Positions 43,298 to 52,183 of a stretch of DNA of 64,000 bases are shown here, in pieces. The stretch covers positions 2,294,001 through 2,358,000 of the forward strand of contig OZ253666.1 in assembly GCA_965263305.1 (NCBI GenBank). Direction: 5' to 3'. The notes below the pieces were generated by a model. The model ran no database searches. It worked only from the letters and a program-made list of their open reading frames with translations, and was not told the DNA's origin. Each line of letters starts with the position of its first letter. Position 1 is the stretch's first letter. This stretch comes from MED-G105 sp965263305 (GTDB taxonomy: Bacteria > Pseudomonadota > Alphaproteobacteria > Caulobacterales > Parvularculaceae). Position numbers and translations under genes: made by a program.

Positions 43298-43612
43298 ATG
43301 TCAGATGATCATACCACGAACAGCGAACCCCTCGCGCCTCATCATTCGCAACCCCATGGTGATGGCGGCTGGGCCGACACGCCAACGTTCAAGAAGTGGT
43401 TCCTGCGCGTGTTGATCGGCGCTGGAGTTTTGTCTGCACTCGCCGGATTCGTGCCTGCTTTTCAAAAGGATCACCCCCATTTCGCGCTGGAACGGATTCC
43501 AGTGTTTTTCGCCCTTTGGGGATTTGGCGCGTTTATTTTCATTGTGCTTGTCGGTCAGCATTTACGCAAACTCGTTGGTCGTGATGAACAATATTATGAG
43601 GATCGGGAGTAG
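43298..43612 (+). CDS. Small two-TM protein of the antiporter operon
   Basis: A 104-residue protein with a His-containing soluble N-terminus (DDHTTNSEPLAPHHSQPHGD), TM1 (FLRVLIGAGVLSALAGFVPAF) and TM2 (PVFFALWGFGAFIFIVLVGQ), and an acidic tail. It fits no family I can name. It is located between the methyltransferase and the last large subunit, three bases before the latter. An accessory subunit of the complex is plausible. Confidence 0.78.
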   Translation: MSDDHTTNSEPLAPHHSQPHGDGGWADTPTFKKWFLRVLIGAGVLSALAGFVPAFQKDHPHFALERIPVFFALWGFGAFIFIVLVGQHLRKLVGRDEQYYEDRE

Positions 43613-43615
43613 GTC

Positions 43616-45382
43616 ATGGCCGCTGACTCATTTTTAGGCGCGCTGATTGCTAATCCCGCCGTCATTTTAACCTCGGGCGCTCTTTTATCTGCGGTCGTTC
43701 CGAACCGGCTCGGCGCCATGCGACGGCCGCTCCTGTTGCTGACCATCGCAATTTCCGCGTTTCAGTTAAGCCGATTAGGGCTTGGCGAATACGGCGCGCT
43801 TTCCCTGTTCGGCAAAGAAATCACCATGCTGCGCATCGACCCGATGGCGCGCATGTTCGCTATTGTGTTCCATCTCGCTGCGGCGTTGAACATTGTCTAT
43901 GCGTGGCACGAAACTGATCGTGCGCAAGTTTTCGCAAGCCTTGCTTATCCTGCCGCCGCGTTGGGCGGGGTCATGGCGGGGGATTTCATCACGCTCTTTG
44001 TTTGGTGGGAAATCGCGGCGATCACGTCGGTGTTTCTTGTTTGGGCGCCGGGCACGCGGGCGACCTATCTCGCCGGGATGCGTTATCTCGTCATTCAGGT
44101 TCTCTCCGGCACCGCGCTGTTGGCCGGCGTTGTCATGATCTTTGCGAAAACCGGCACCCTCGAATTTGGCGAAGTTGGGCTGCGGGATGAGACCACCCAT
44201 GGGATCAAACCTGAAGCGCTTGTTCTATTTCTCGCTTTTGGGATTAAAGCCGCGTTCCCGCTTCTGCATAATTGGGTTCAGGATGCTTATCCTAAATCCT
44301 CGCTTTCTGGCACGATCGTGTTGTCCATTTTCACCACCAAGCTTGCGGTGGCGTCGATTGCGCGCGCGTTCCCTGGGGAGCCGTCGCTGATCTATATCGG
44401 CGCTGTGATGACGATCTTCCCGATCTTTTTTGCGCTCATCGAAAACGATCTGCGAAAAGTCCTTTGCTACTCCATTAACAACCAGGTCGGTTTCATGATC
44501 GCGGGCATTGGCCTTGGAACCATTAACGGCGCCGTTGGTTATGCGTTCACGAACATTATCTTTGAAAGTCTTCTGTTCATGGCGGTTGGCGCAGCCATGT
44601 ACCGCACGGGTACATCCAAAGCGACGGAGCTCGGCGGGCTTTATCGCACGATGCCGATTACATTAGCGTTCTGTCTCATCGGCGCGTTTTCAATTTCAGC
44701 GTTTCCGGGCTTCGCTGGCTTTGTCACCAAAGGCCTCATCATTGACGCCGCCGCGGAGTACAGCGCCTTCGGTCACCACGGGCTTTTGATCATATGGCTC
44801 GTACTCTTGTTTGCCTCGGCCGGCGTGTTGGAGCATGCGGGCATCAAGATCCCGTTTTTCACGTTCTTCGCCCATGATAGTGGTAAACGCCCGAAGGAAG
44901 CCCCTTTACCAATGTTGATCGCGATGGGCGTTTCAGCCTTTTTATGCATCGCAATCGGCGTTTTTCCCGACATTCTTTACGGATTGTTACCTTACCCGGA
45001 GGAATTAGCGGATTATCATCCATATTCTGCTTATCACATTGTTGAACAGCTTCAGTTGTTAATTTGGGCGGTGATCGCGTTTGCGGTGCTGATTTTGACT
45101 AAACGTTACCCTGCGGAGGTCCCTTCAACGAACCTTGATACGGACTGGTTGTATCGGGTTCCGGGTCGCGAGGTGCTGTTGTGGGCGGCGGCGGCGTCAG
45201 CTGGTTTATGGAATGCTTTATGGCGCGTTTTCAGCCGCCACCTCCTGAACGCGATGTCGAGGGTTTATGCCGTTCACGGGCCGGAAGGGAACATGGCGCG
45301 GGCCTGGCCTACTGGATTTATGGCGCTCAGCGTCGCGGTTGTTCTTGGCGTCGCTCTCTTCTTGGCGTTTATCGCTTCATAG
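43616..45382 (+). CDS. Third antiporter-like large subunit (MrpD/NuoL family)
   Basis: A 588-residue, about 16-TM subunit of the NuoL/M/N superfamily. Ion-path residues are present: Glu in FVWWEIAAITSVFLVWAPG, Lys in AFGIKAAFPLLHNWVQDAYP, Lys in SIFTTKLAVASIARAF and ENDLRKVLCYSINNQVGFM. After about residue 470 there is an extra C-terminal section with more TM helices and an amphipathic segment. It lacks the DUF4040 domain of MrpA. It is the last gene of the operon. Confidence 0.92.
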   Translation: MAADSFLGALIANPAVILTSGALLSAVVPNRLGAMRRPLLLLTIAISAFQLSRLGLGEYGALSLFGKEITMLRIDPMARMFAIVFHLAAALNIVYAWHETDRAQVFASLAYPAAALGGVMAGDFITLFVWWEIAAITSVFLVWAPGTRATYLAGMRYLVIQVLSGTALLAGVVMIFAKTGTLEFGEVGLRDETTHGIKPEALVLFLAFGIKAAFPLLHNWVQDAYPKSSLSGTIVLSIFTTKLAVASIARAFPGEPSLIYIGAVMTIFPIFFALIENDLRKVLCYSINNQVGFMIAGIGLGTINGAVGYAFTNIIFESLLFMAVGAAMYRTGTSKATELGGLYRTMPITLAFCLIGAFSISAFPGFAGFVTKGLIIDAAAEYSAFGHHGLLIIWLVLLFASAGVLEHAGIKIPFFTFFAHDSGKRPKEAPLPMLIAMGVSAFLCIAIGVFPDILYGLLPYPEELADYHPYSAYHIVEQLQLLIWAVIAFAVLILTKRYPAEVPSTNLDTDWLYRVPGREVLLWAAAASAGLWNALWRVFSRHLLNAMSRVYAVHGPEGNMARAWPTGFMALSVAVVLGVALFLAFIAS

Positions 45383-45610
45383 CGCGGGCGTTTTTGCGAA
45401 CAGCATGTAGTTGGTTGTGCAGTTTAATTCAACAACCCCCGGTGGTTCTTTGTCCGTATTCGGAAAGATAACCGCTCGTTAATCATAAATCCTAACCGTC
45501 CTCTAATTCGCTTTAGTCAAAGTTATCGAACACAACCTGTCGTTCCTTACCATAGTGGGGATTGTCGATAATGCACGCTGAGAGACGAGCGATATCGGAT
45601 GGAGCCGGAA

Positions 45611-46147
45611 ATGACGAACCAGGAATTTTACAAGCGCCGCGGTGGCTACTCTCCGCTTTTCAAAAGACGTATTGCGATGGCGGCGATCGAGGTAATGGCT
45701 GAAGCGTATGACATCCCGTTGAGTCGTTTAACAATGGCCACGCGCCAACGCGCGTCTGTGGCGCTCGCGCGCCAGATCGCGATGTATCTGGCCCATGTCA
45801 TCGGTCAAATGAGCTTGCGCGAAGTCGCAAAGGAATTTGATCGTGAGGTCTCGACGGTTAGTTATGCCTGCCACGTCATCGAAGATAAGCGGGACAATGA
45901 GCTTTTTGATGACCAAGTCTCATTATTGGAAGAAGCGTTACGCGGACGATTAAAACAGATTATCGAGCAAACCCTTGCGGCAGGGCAGTCGCTTGTTGCA
46001 CCTGCGTCCGAACAAAAAAATAAATCACGCTCAAGAGCATGCGAGGACGGCCAGATCGGCCCCCCACACGCAAACGCTACCCGGAAAAAACAAGCGCCGC
46101 CACCGGAGGTGAAATCAATGTGCGCCCAACGACGCGCTGTTGGATGA
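45611..46147 (+). CDS. DnaA domain-IV-like helix-turn-helix protein
   Basis: A 178-residue cytoplasmic protein. Residues about 45-95 match the DnaA C-terminal DNA-binding domain: RQIAMYLAHVIGQMSLREVA, then KEFDREVSTVSYACHVIED, where DREVSTVSYA aligns with the DnaA signature GRDHTTVxHA. The AAA+ part of DnaA is absent. The C-terminal 60 residues are basic and disordered. A GGAGCCGGAA element precedes the ATG at 45611. It may bind DnaA-box-like sites and affect replication or transcription; that is inference. Confidence 0.82.
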   Translation: MTNQEFYKRRGGYSPLFKRRIAMAAIEVMAEAYDIPLSRLTMATRQRASVALARQIAMYLAHVIGQMSLREVAKEFDREVSTVSYACHVIEDKRDNELFDDQVSLLEEALRGRLKQIIEQTLAAGQSLVAPASEQKNKSRSRACEDGQIGPPHANATRKKQAPPPEVKSMCAQRRAVG

Positions 46148-46203
46148 AACAGGCGCCGACGATGGCAATAATATAAAGGCTGAGAAAAATCAGAACCTGC
46201 ACA

Positions 46204-46653
46204 TCATGACGCGTTATGGGCTGCTGCGATATCCTGAATTCGCGCAAGCATTGAAGCCAAACCGTTGGACCGTTGCGGGGTGAGGTGATCATTCAGGTCA
46301 AATGGCGCCAACGCGGCATGGGCGTCTGTACCAAGAATTTCCTCGGCTGATTTTCCCGAAAACAACGCGATCAACAACGCCACGAGACCTTTGACAATAT
46401 GGGCGTCGCTGTCTCCCGAAAACCGAATGACTGAGATTGTCCCATTCGAGTCTGATTGCGTTGTCTCGACCATCGGCGCTAACCAGACCTGGCTGGCGCA
46501 GCCTTTCACTTTGTGGATATCATCGCGTTTATCCTCCGGATACGTCGGCAGGGCGCGACCGAGATCGATCAAATATTTGTATCGCTCATCCCAGTCGTCG
46601 AGAAACTCAAAATCGGCGGCGATATCGTCAAATTCGGGCAAGGCTTGGGTCAT
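46204..46653 (-). CDS. sufE: SufE family cysteine desulfuration protein
   Basis: A 149-residue SufE protein, the sulfur acceptor for SufS in iron-sulfur cluster assembly. The active Cys52 lies in KVKGCASQVWLAP, preceded by the typical FEFLDDWDERYKYLIDLGR. The GLVALLIALFSGKS helix and the C-terminal LTPQRSNGLASMLARI (TPSR-like) are also family-standard. No suf operon is nearby, as is usual for the stand-alone alphaproteobacterial sufE. Confidence 0.94.
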   Translation of the reverse strand: MTQALPEFDDIAADFEFLDDWDERYKYLIDLGRALPTYPEDKRDDIHKVKGCASQVWLAPMVETTQSDSNGTISVIRFSGDSDAHIVKGLVALLIALFSGKSAEEILGTDAHAALAPFDLNDHLTPQRSNGLASMLARIQDIAAAHNAS

Positions 46654-46737
46654 GGGATCCGCCTCTACGCCAGACAGTGGCGGGCCGCAAGGGACGCATG
46701 GTCGCCGGTTAATTCGCTGATGCTTATTCCTGGGCTC

Positions 46738-47091
46738 TTAAGCGCCGTCTGTCGCCGTTAACCGAAGCCCAATAGCCCCGATAAGGATCAGGGCGATAAA
46801 GCCATATTGACTTAGGCTCAGCTGTTGTTTGAAGAAGAACGCGCCAATGAGGGCGACGGCGAGGATGCCGACGCCCGACCAAATGGCATAGGCGGCGCCG
46901 ACGGGAATGACCTTTAGCGCCGGCGCGTATACCCAAAAACACAAGGAAAACGCCAGGATCGACAGCCCGCCATAGAGCGGCTTTTCAAAGCCATCGGACA
47001 TTTTGAGCAATGTTGTGCCCGCGATCTCCAGCAAAATGGCGAGGCCGAGGGCGGTCCAGGCGCCGGCGGGTGTAATAGCGAGGATGGGCAT
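46738..47091 (-). CDS. SMR family small multidrug/guanidinium transporter
   Basis: A 117-residue, four-TM protein of the small multidrug resistance family. The essential Glu22 lies in TM1 (AILLEIAGTTLLK); AYAIWSGVGILAVALIGAFFF is the TM3-TM4 signature. EmrE-like (multidrug) and Gdx/SugE-like (guanidinium) members share this layout. The YAIWSGVG wording fits both, with EmrE slightly favoured, so no substrate is assigned. It works as a proton-coupled dimer in the inner membrane. Confidence 0.9.
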   Translation of the reverse strand: MPILAITPAGAWTALGLAILLEIAGTTLLKMSDGFEKPLYGGLSILAFSLCFWVYAPALKVIPVGAAYAIWSGVGILAVALIGAFFFKQQLSLSQYGFIALILIGAIGLRLTATDGA

Positions 47092-47149
47092 GGAAAATCC
47101 TTCGTTGGGGTGACGCGTGGAAGAAAGGGGCCTGTCAGCCTATCGCCTT

Positions 47150-47779
47150 TCACTCTTTTTCAAAACAAAAGAACGTCCAGGTGACGCCAGCGGCAATGTT
47201 ATCAGGTTGCACAGATGGGGTCGTTTTCTCGACCAGGTTGGCGAACCCGGCTTCTTTTGCAAGCGCCGATGTTTCTTCGTCGGGCGCAGGATAGGTTGGT
47301 CGATCAGGTGATGCCGGTCCGTGCCGAACTGACACAATCAGGCGGCCGCCGCATACGATCAGTCTAAAGAGCAATGGCATGGATTGGGCTCTCTCTGCGT
47401 TACTCAGATGGGCCCAGACCGCATTCATCAAAACGAGGTCGAAGGTCTCGTTGAGAGCTAGAACCCGCGACAACGTTGGCAACCGATCGTCAATCCATCT
47501 CACGCAATCTGTATTTGGCAATTGGCGTGCTTCTGAACGCATACCTTTTGCTGGTTCGACAGCGGTGACGTCATATCCTTGCTCATAGAGCCATTGGGCA
47601 TCACGCCCGGCGCCAGCGCCGATATCGATCACCTTTGTTTGCACGCCCGAGATGGTGGGCGGCGGAAAAAATGACCGTATCGGATGATACAGTGTTTCAG
47701 AGGAAAGCCCATCATACTGTTTCGCCAGCTGTACTGCATTTGCGTTATAGGCTGCGATAATCTGGGCTTGTCTGCTCAT
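47150..47779 (-). CDS. Class I SAM-dependent methyltransferase
   Basis: A 209-residue methyltransferase. Motif I VIDIGAGAGRDAQWL, strand 2 DVTAVEPAKGMRSEA, motif IV FDLVLMNAVWAHL and VCGGRLIVSVRHGPA are all visible, in the style of the Methyltransf_25/TehB-like group. It may share a promoter with the SMR gene 58 bases downstream on the same strand. The substrate is unknown. Confidence 0.87.
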   Translation of the reverse strand: MSRQAQIIAAYNANAVQLAKQYDGLSSETLYHPIRSFFPPPTISGVQTKVIDIGAGAGRDAQWLYEQGYDVTAVEPAKGMRSEARQLPNTDCVRWIDDRLPTLSRVLALNETFDLVLMNAVWAHLSNAERAQSMPLLFRLIVCGGRLIVSVRHGPASPDRPTYPAPDEETSALAKEAGFANLVEKTTPSVQPDNIAAGVTWTFFCFEKE

Positions 47780-48234
47780 TTTAGACCTGCCGCCAATTCC
47801 GGATCGCCAACGCCAACGCTATGCGCTCCTGCCGCCCACTCGAATGTGTTGTGGAATTCCCGCATTGGCAATCATGCCGCAATGCAAGAATTTACATTTT
47901 TTTGGCGCGCGCGTAGAGAAGGGTGGCCGACCGCGCTAAAGGAGAGAGTGCGCAGCCGGCCCACGACGCCGTTGGGGTGCAGGTAAACTGCCAGCGTCAT
48001 GTTTTATACTGATCCTTTTTCTGGGAAACGCCAAGCAAAGATCAGAAAATTGCGATGGTGAAAGGCGTCATCGTTTTGTTCCGTGATATAGTCACTAAAA
48101 TAACTTAAGACGATTACGCCGAATATCGACCCTTTAGATTACCGCGCGTGATCATATCATCTTCAACTATATTTGAGCGTAGGGTATGTAGAAGTGACCG
48201 CGCCGTAACATGACCTGGGTAACATATCTCGCTG
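47780..48234. other. 455-base intergenic region, no gene seen
   Basis: Divergent gap between the methyltransferase and ycgN. I find no tRNA, ncRNA signature, repeat or credible reading frame. The right half (48050-48180) is AT-richer and probably holds the ycgN promoter, but no clear -35/-10 pair can be named. Confidence 0.35.
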
Positions 48235-48669
48235 ATGGCGCATTTTTGGGAACATAAATCGTTAGCAGAAATGACCCCCCAAGAATGGGAGGCGTTATGC
48301 GATGGATGTGGCAGATGCTGCGTCGTCTTGTTGGAAGATGATGACGGTATTCACGAAACGGATGTTGGCTGTCAGCTATTTGATCCAAAAACCCGCCGAT
48401 GTACGGATTATCAAAATCGCCACGAACGGGTGCCTGATTGTGTTCGGTTAACGCCGAATAACGCCCATGCTCTGCCTTGGATGCCTGATACATGCGCCTA
48501 TGGGCGCTTAGCGCGCGGAGAAGGGTTGCCCCCGTGGCACCCGCTGATCACGGGAGATCCTCGGTCTACAGAAAAGGCTGGGATCGCAGTGTCCAAAAAC
48601 CTTCTGTCAGAAGCGGATATTTCCGAGAAAAAACTCTGGTCGAGAAAACTTATCGAACGCCCCAGATAA
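48235..48669 (+). CDS. ycgN: YcgN family cysteine-cluster protein (UPF0260)
   Basis: A 144-residue cytoplasmic protein of the YcgN/UPF0260 family. The cysteine cluster CDGCGRCC (Cys22, 25, 28, 29) is followed by VGCQLFD, RRCTDYQ, VPDCVRL and PDTCAYGRL, enough Cys for a zinc or Fe-S site. Length is standard. The family's function is not known. It lies directly upstream of the GTA cluster on the same strand, separated by 126 bases. Confidence 0.92.
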   Translation: MAHFWEHKSLAEMTPQEWEALCDGCGRCCVVLLEDDDGIHETDVGCQLFDPKTRRCTDYQNRHERVPDCVRLTPNNAHALPWMPDTCAYGRLARGEGLPPWHPLITGDPRSTEKAGIAVSKNLLSEADISEKKLWSRKLIERPR

Positions 48670-48795
48670 TACACAGGTCATTGATTTTAAATATTATTTT
48701 TCAGGCCAAAAGAGGCCGATCAAATCCTTTTCGAACACCCCACGCGCCGGCCTTAATCTTCCAACCATCAAGTGAATGGTCACAAGGAAGAGGCG

Positions 48796-49341
48796 ATGAT
48801 GGGTACGGCGGAAAGGCGCAATAGCGCTGAAGCGGGGGGAGGCGAGAGGGCGGATGACCGCATCGCGCATTCATCTCGGCAAGCGCTTAAACCACTATCG
48901 CTGAACGAACCCCTCGCTGAATTGGCGAGCGCGGCCGTCCATCATGCGTTGTCCTGCCTCGCCGGTCTTTCTCAACGATTCGACGACACCGAATATGACC
49001 GGGGCGCGCGATCTGCGGAGAGCTTGATGCGCGTGGCGAAGGCGGCGGCCGCCTTGCGGTCTGACTTAAGGGCGGATCTGCAAAGGGAAGCGTTAGAGCA
49101 TGAGAATTCCGACCAGGGGGACGGCGTTGGCCGTCAAAGCCGTGACGGGATGGGCGAGGAAAACGACCTCAAAAGACAAGCCGAACAACTGGCGGAATAC
49201 GTCGCGCGAGAGCTCGACAAACTCAATGCTCCAAAACGCCCCCCCGAAACGGTCGGCCAATCGGAAGATAACGACCTGCATGGAAACCCTGCCGTTGGAT
49301 CGGGCGAAGCTGCTCCAGCTCGCCTCTCGGGAGGCGATCAA
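48796..49341 (+). CDS. GTA g1-position protein, probable small terminase
   Basis: About 182 residues from the ATG at 48796 (GGAAGAGG upstream); the frame opens at 48772. The ordered part is a helical core, residues about 30-140 (LASAAVHHALSCLAGLSQRF, ARSAESLMRVAKAAAALRSD), with acidic/Gly-rich ends. It occupies the place of RcGTA g1, reported as the small terminase, and overlaps the large terminase gene. I do not recognise the sequence itself; identity is inferred from position. It is longer than the RcGTA protein. Confidence 0.65.
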
Positions 49342-50647
49342 TGAAGGCGGTCTTGACTTTGCTTGGCGGATTTTGGCGCGCCCCGATCAACAATGGCCAG
49401 GGTTTATTCCATGGTGTGCTGACGAAGCCGTGCTCCCCGATAACGGGTGGACCACATGGTTACTCCTCGGCGGTCGCGGCGCGGGGAAGACCCGGGCGGG
49501 CGCAGAATGGGTCCGCCATGCGGCTCTCGATCCAACTTATCTCGGTGTCAAACCCGCTAAGAGGCGCATCGCCCTTGTCGCAGAAACCTATGCCGACGGG
49601 AGGGAGGTCATGATCGAAGGCCCTTCAGGATTGAACGCTATCGGCCATCCCGGGATGCGCCCTCATTACGAGGTCTCGCGCCGACGGTTGGTATGGCCCA
49701 ATGGCGCTGTCGCCTATTGTTTCTCCTCAGAAGACCCGGAAGGGATACGCGGATACCAGTTTCACGCTGCGTGGTCTGATGAGTTATGTAAATGGCGCCA
49801 TCCCGAAGAGACATGGAGCAATTTGCAATTGGCCCTGCGTCTTGGCGACCGTCCGCGCCAAGTGGCGACAACAACACCGCGCCCGATGGGGCTTCTCAAA
49901 AGACTTCTTGCGCAGTCGACAACCTACACGGCGCGCGCCTCAACCTATGATAATCGGGCCCATTTAGGCGCGGCGTTCTTCTCTGAAATCGCCGCCCAAT
50001 ATGAAGGCACGGCCCTTGGGCGCCAGGAACTAATGGGCGAAATCGTTGATGATGTCGCCGGCGCCTTGTGGCGTTGGGATGGTATCGAAGCGGCTCGAAT
50101 ATCCCCCATAACAGACCTTGTAGAGCGCCTCGGTCGCATTGTCGTCGCCGTGGATCCGCCCGCAACGGCGGGTCCTAATGCTGATGAATGTGGTATCATT
50201 GTTGCTGGTGTCTATCATGGCGATCCGCCTACAGCCTATGTGTTAGATGACCGATCGGCGGGTGGATTATCACCGACCGAATGGGCCGGGCGCGCTGTCG
50301 CCGCTTTCCATGATTACAACGCCGACCGCATTGTCGCGGAAGTCAATCAGGGCGGTGATATGGTCAAAGCCGTCATTGCCCAGGTAGATCCGGCGGCGCC
50401 GGTGCGGGGCGTGCGCGCGACAAGGGGGAAACGCTTACGCGCCGAGCCCATCGCCGCCCTTTATGAACAGGCCCGCGTGCGCCATGTGGGCGCTTTTCCG
50501 AAATTAGAGGAACAGATGACCTCTTATACCGGTGAGGCGTCATCATTAGGCGCTAGCCCTGACCGCCTTGATGCTCTCGTCTGGGCCCTGACGGATCTCA
50601 TGATGACAACGCGCGCGCCCAAGCCCGGCGTCCGGCGTCTCGGATAG
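49280..50647 (+). CDS. GTA large terminase (g2)
   Basis: About 455 residues. Walker A GGRGAGKT (residues 64-71 from this start), Walker B-like HAAWSDELCKW, and the nuclease half IVVAVDPPATAGPNADECGI with the catalytic Asp and then NQGGDMVKAVI identify a TerL packaging ATPase/nuclease of the RcGTA type. It cuts and pumps host DNA into GTA heads. The frame is open from 49100; the ATG at 49280 gives the normal N-terminus and overlaps g1 by about 60 bases. Confidence 0.93.
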   Translation: METLPLDRAKLLQLASREAINEGGLDFAWRILARPDQQWPGFIPWCADEAVLPDNGWTTWLLLGGRGAGKTRAGAEWVRHAALDPTYLGVKPAKRRIALVAETYADGREVMIEGPSGLNAIGHPGMRPHYEVSRRRLVWPNGAVAYCFSSEDPEGIRGYQFHAAWSDELCKWRHPEETWSNLQLALRLGDRPRQVATTTPRPMGLLKRLLAQSTTYTARASTYDNRAHLGAAFFSEIAAQYEGTALGRQELMGEIVDDVAGALWRWDGIEAARISPITDLVERLGRIVVAVDPPATAGPNADECGIIVAGVYHGDPPTAYVLDDRSAGGLSPTEWAGRAVAAFHDYNADRIVAEVNQGGDMVKAVIAQVDPAAPVRGVRATRGKRLRAEPIAALYEQARVRHVGAFPKLEEQMTSYTGEASSLGASPDRLDALVWALTDLMMTTRAPKPGVRRLG

Positions 50648-50685
50648 GAGTTATCGATGTTGCGTACCATGACGGAGGATCAACA

Positions 50686-51933
50686 GTGATTCCTTTCTTG
50701 AAAAAACAAAGCGCCGCGCCAGCGGTCTGCGAAAGAAAAGCGTCTTTAGCCCAATCGCTTGTAGCGGTGACGCGCCCGGGGGCTCCTGTGTGGACCCCGC
50801 GGGACTATGCCTCCCTGGCGCGCGCTGGCTTTGAGCGCAATGTAATCGCCTATCGTTGTATTCGCCTGGTGGCGGAGGCGGCGGCGTCAACACCGCTGAT
50901 TGTGAAATCGGGTGATGATACCCTCGCGGACCATCCATTGGTTTCGCTCTTGCGCCGACCGAACCCGGAGGAGGGGGGCGCCGCTCTGTTGGAGAGTTTC
51001 TATGGATATCTCCAGACAGCCGGCAACGCCTATCTCGAGGCGGTGACGTTGGACGGCGATGTACGGGAGCTTTTCGTTTTACGCCCTGATCGGATGAAAA
51101 TACGCCCGGCGCGCGATGGGTGGGTGGAAGCATACGAATACAGTGTTGGCGGGCGCAAAACGGTGTTTTCCGTAGATGCGCAAGCGTTCTCGCCGATTTT
51201 ACATTTGAAACTTTTTCATCCTACCCATGACCATTATGGTCTCTCCCCATTGGAAGCCGCCTCCGCGAGCGTTGATTTACACAACAGTTCATCGGCTTGG
51301 AACAAAGCGCTTCTTGATAATGCAGCGCGTCCTTCTGGCGCGCTCGTTTATAAAGGCCCGGAAGGCGCGGAGAACCTGACCACGGAACAATTCGACCGCC
51401 TAAAGGCCGAGCTTGGCGATGCTTATGGCGGGGCGGCGAATGCCGGTCGGCCCCTTGTCCTTGATGGCGGGCTGGAATGGCGCGCGATGTCATTGACGCC
51501 GGCGGAGATGGATTTTCAGGGCGCGAAAAATAACGCCGCGCGAGAGATTGCGCTTGCCTTCGGCGTGCCGCCCATGTTGCTCGGTATTCCGGGTGATAAT
51601 ACCTACGCCAATTACGCTGAAGCAAATCTCGCCTTTTGGAAGCAAACAATCACGCCGCTCGTGAAGAAGACGGCCGCCGCTTTAACCGGATGGGTCGCCC
51701 CTCTTTACCCGGATATATCGATCCAATGCGATGTGACCGGCGTTGATGCGCTCTCAGCGGATCGTGACGCCCTTTGGGCGCGGGTTGCTGGCGCTGACTT
51801 CTTAAGCCGCGCTGAAAAGCGCCGACTTCTAGGACTTCCATCCCTTGATGAAAGCGATCCGGAGGCGGTGCAAAATACTGATCAACCGAAAACCGCCGAT
51901 AAATCATGCGGCGCGGAGGGCGTGTATGAGTGA
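50686..51933 (+). CDS. GTA portal protein (g3)
   Basis: A 415-residue HK97-type portal. Typical sections are NVIAYRCIRLVAEAAASTPL, LLRRPNPEEGG, GNAYLEAV, HDHYGLSPLEAAS and the C-terminal IALAFGVPPMLLGIPGDNTY. Twelve copies would form the DNA channel at one head vertex. The start is GTG with GGAGG eight bases upstream. The stop overlaps the next small gene. Confidence 0.94.
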   Translation: MIPFLKKQSAAPAVCERKASLAQSLVAVTRPGAPVWTPRDYASLARAGFERNVIAYRCIRLVAEAAASTPLIVKSGDDTLADHPLVSLLRRPNPEEGGAALLESFYGYLQTAGNAYLEAVTLDGDVRELFVLRPDRMKIRPARDGWVEAYEYSVGGRKTVFSVDAQAFSPILHLKLFHPTHDHYGLSPLEAASASVDLHNSSSAWNKALLDNAARPSGALVYKGPEGAENLTTEQFDRLKAELGDAYGGAANAGRPLVLDGGLEWRAMSLTPAEMDFQGAKNNAAREIALAFGVPPMLLGIPGDNTYANYAEANLAFWKQTITPLVKKTAAALTGWVAPLYPDISIQCDVTGVDALSADRDALWARVAGADFLSRAEKRRLLGLPSLDESDPEAVQNTDQPKTADKSCGAEGVYE

Positions 51934-52183
51934 TGAACGCGATACCACGACGCCCATCGCGGAACCGCGCATCACGATCGCCCTTGGCGCGGCGATCCTT
52001 GTTCAGACGGCGTTGGCGCTCATTTGGGCGGGCGGCGCAGCGGAGCGGATCGCCCAGCTAGAACGACGCGTCGATGCTTCCGAAGAGATGATTGAACGCA
52101 CCGCGCGGGTGGAAGAGCAAGTTGCCGCGATGCGCGCGAGCCTTGCGCGTATCGAGATGAAGTTAGACCGGGAGAAGATGTAA
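51926..52183 (+). CDS. GTA small membrane/coiled-coil protein (g3.5 position)
   Basis: An 85-residue protein with one hydrophobic helix (ITIALGAAILVQTALALIWA, residues about 16-35) and a C-terminal coiled coil (RIAQLERRVDASEEMIERTA onward). Its ATG overlaps the portal stop by 8 bp, with GGAGGG upstream. It takes the position of g3.5 in RcGTA. The function is unknown. Confidence 0.8.
   Translation: MSDERDTTTPIAEPRITIALGAAILVQTALALIWAGGAAERIAQLERRVDASEEMIERTARVEEQVAAMRASLARIEMKLDREKM

Noticed and set aside
46077..46292. 71-codon minus-strand frame with a TM-like segment after sufE
   Set aside because: It overlaps the ends of both sufE and the DnaA-like gene and starts inside sufE without a ribosome binding site. 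A GTG-started 42-codon version is possible but unsupported.
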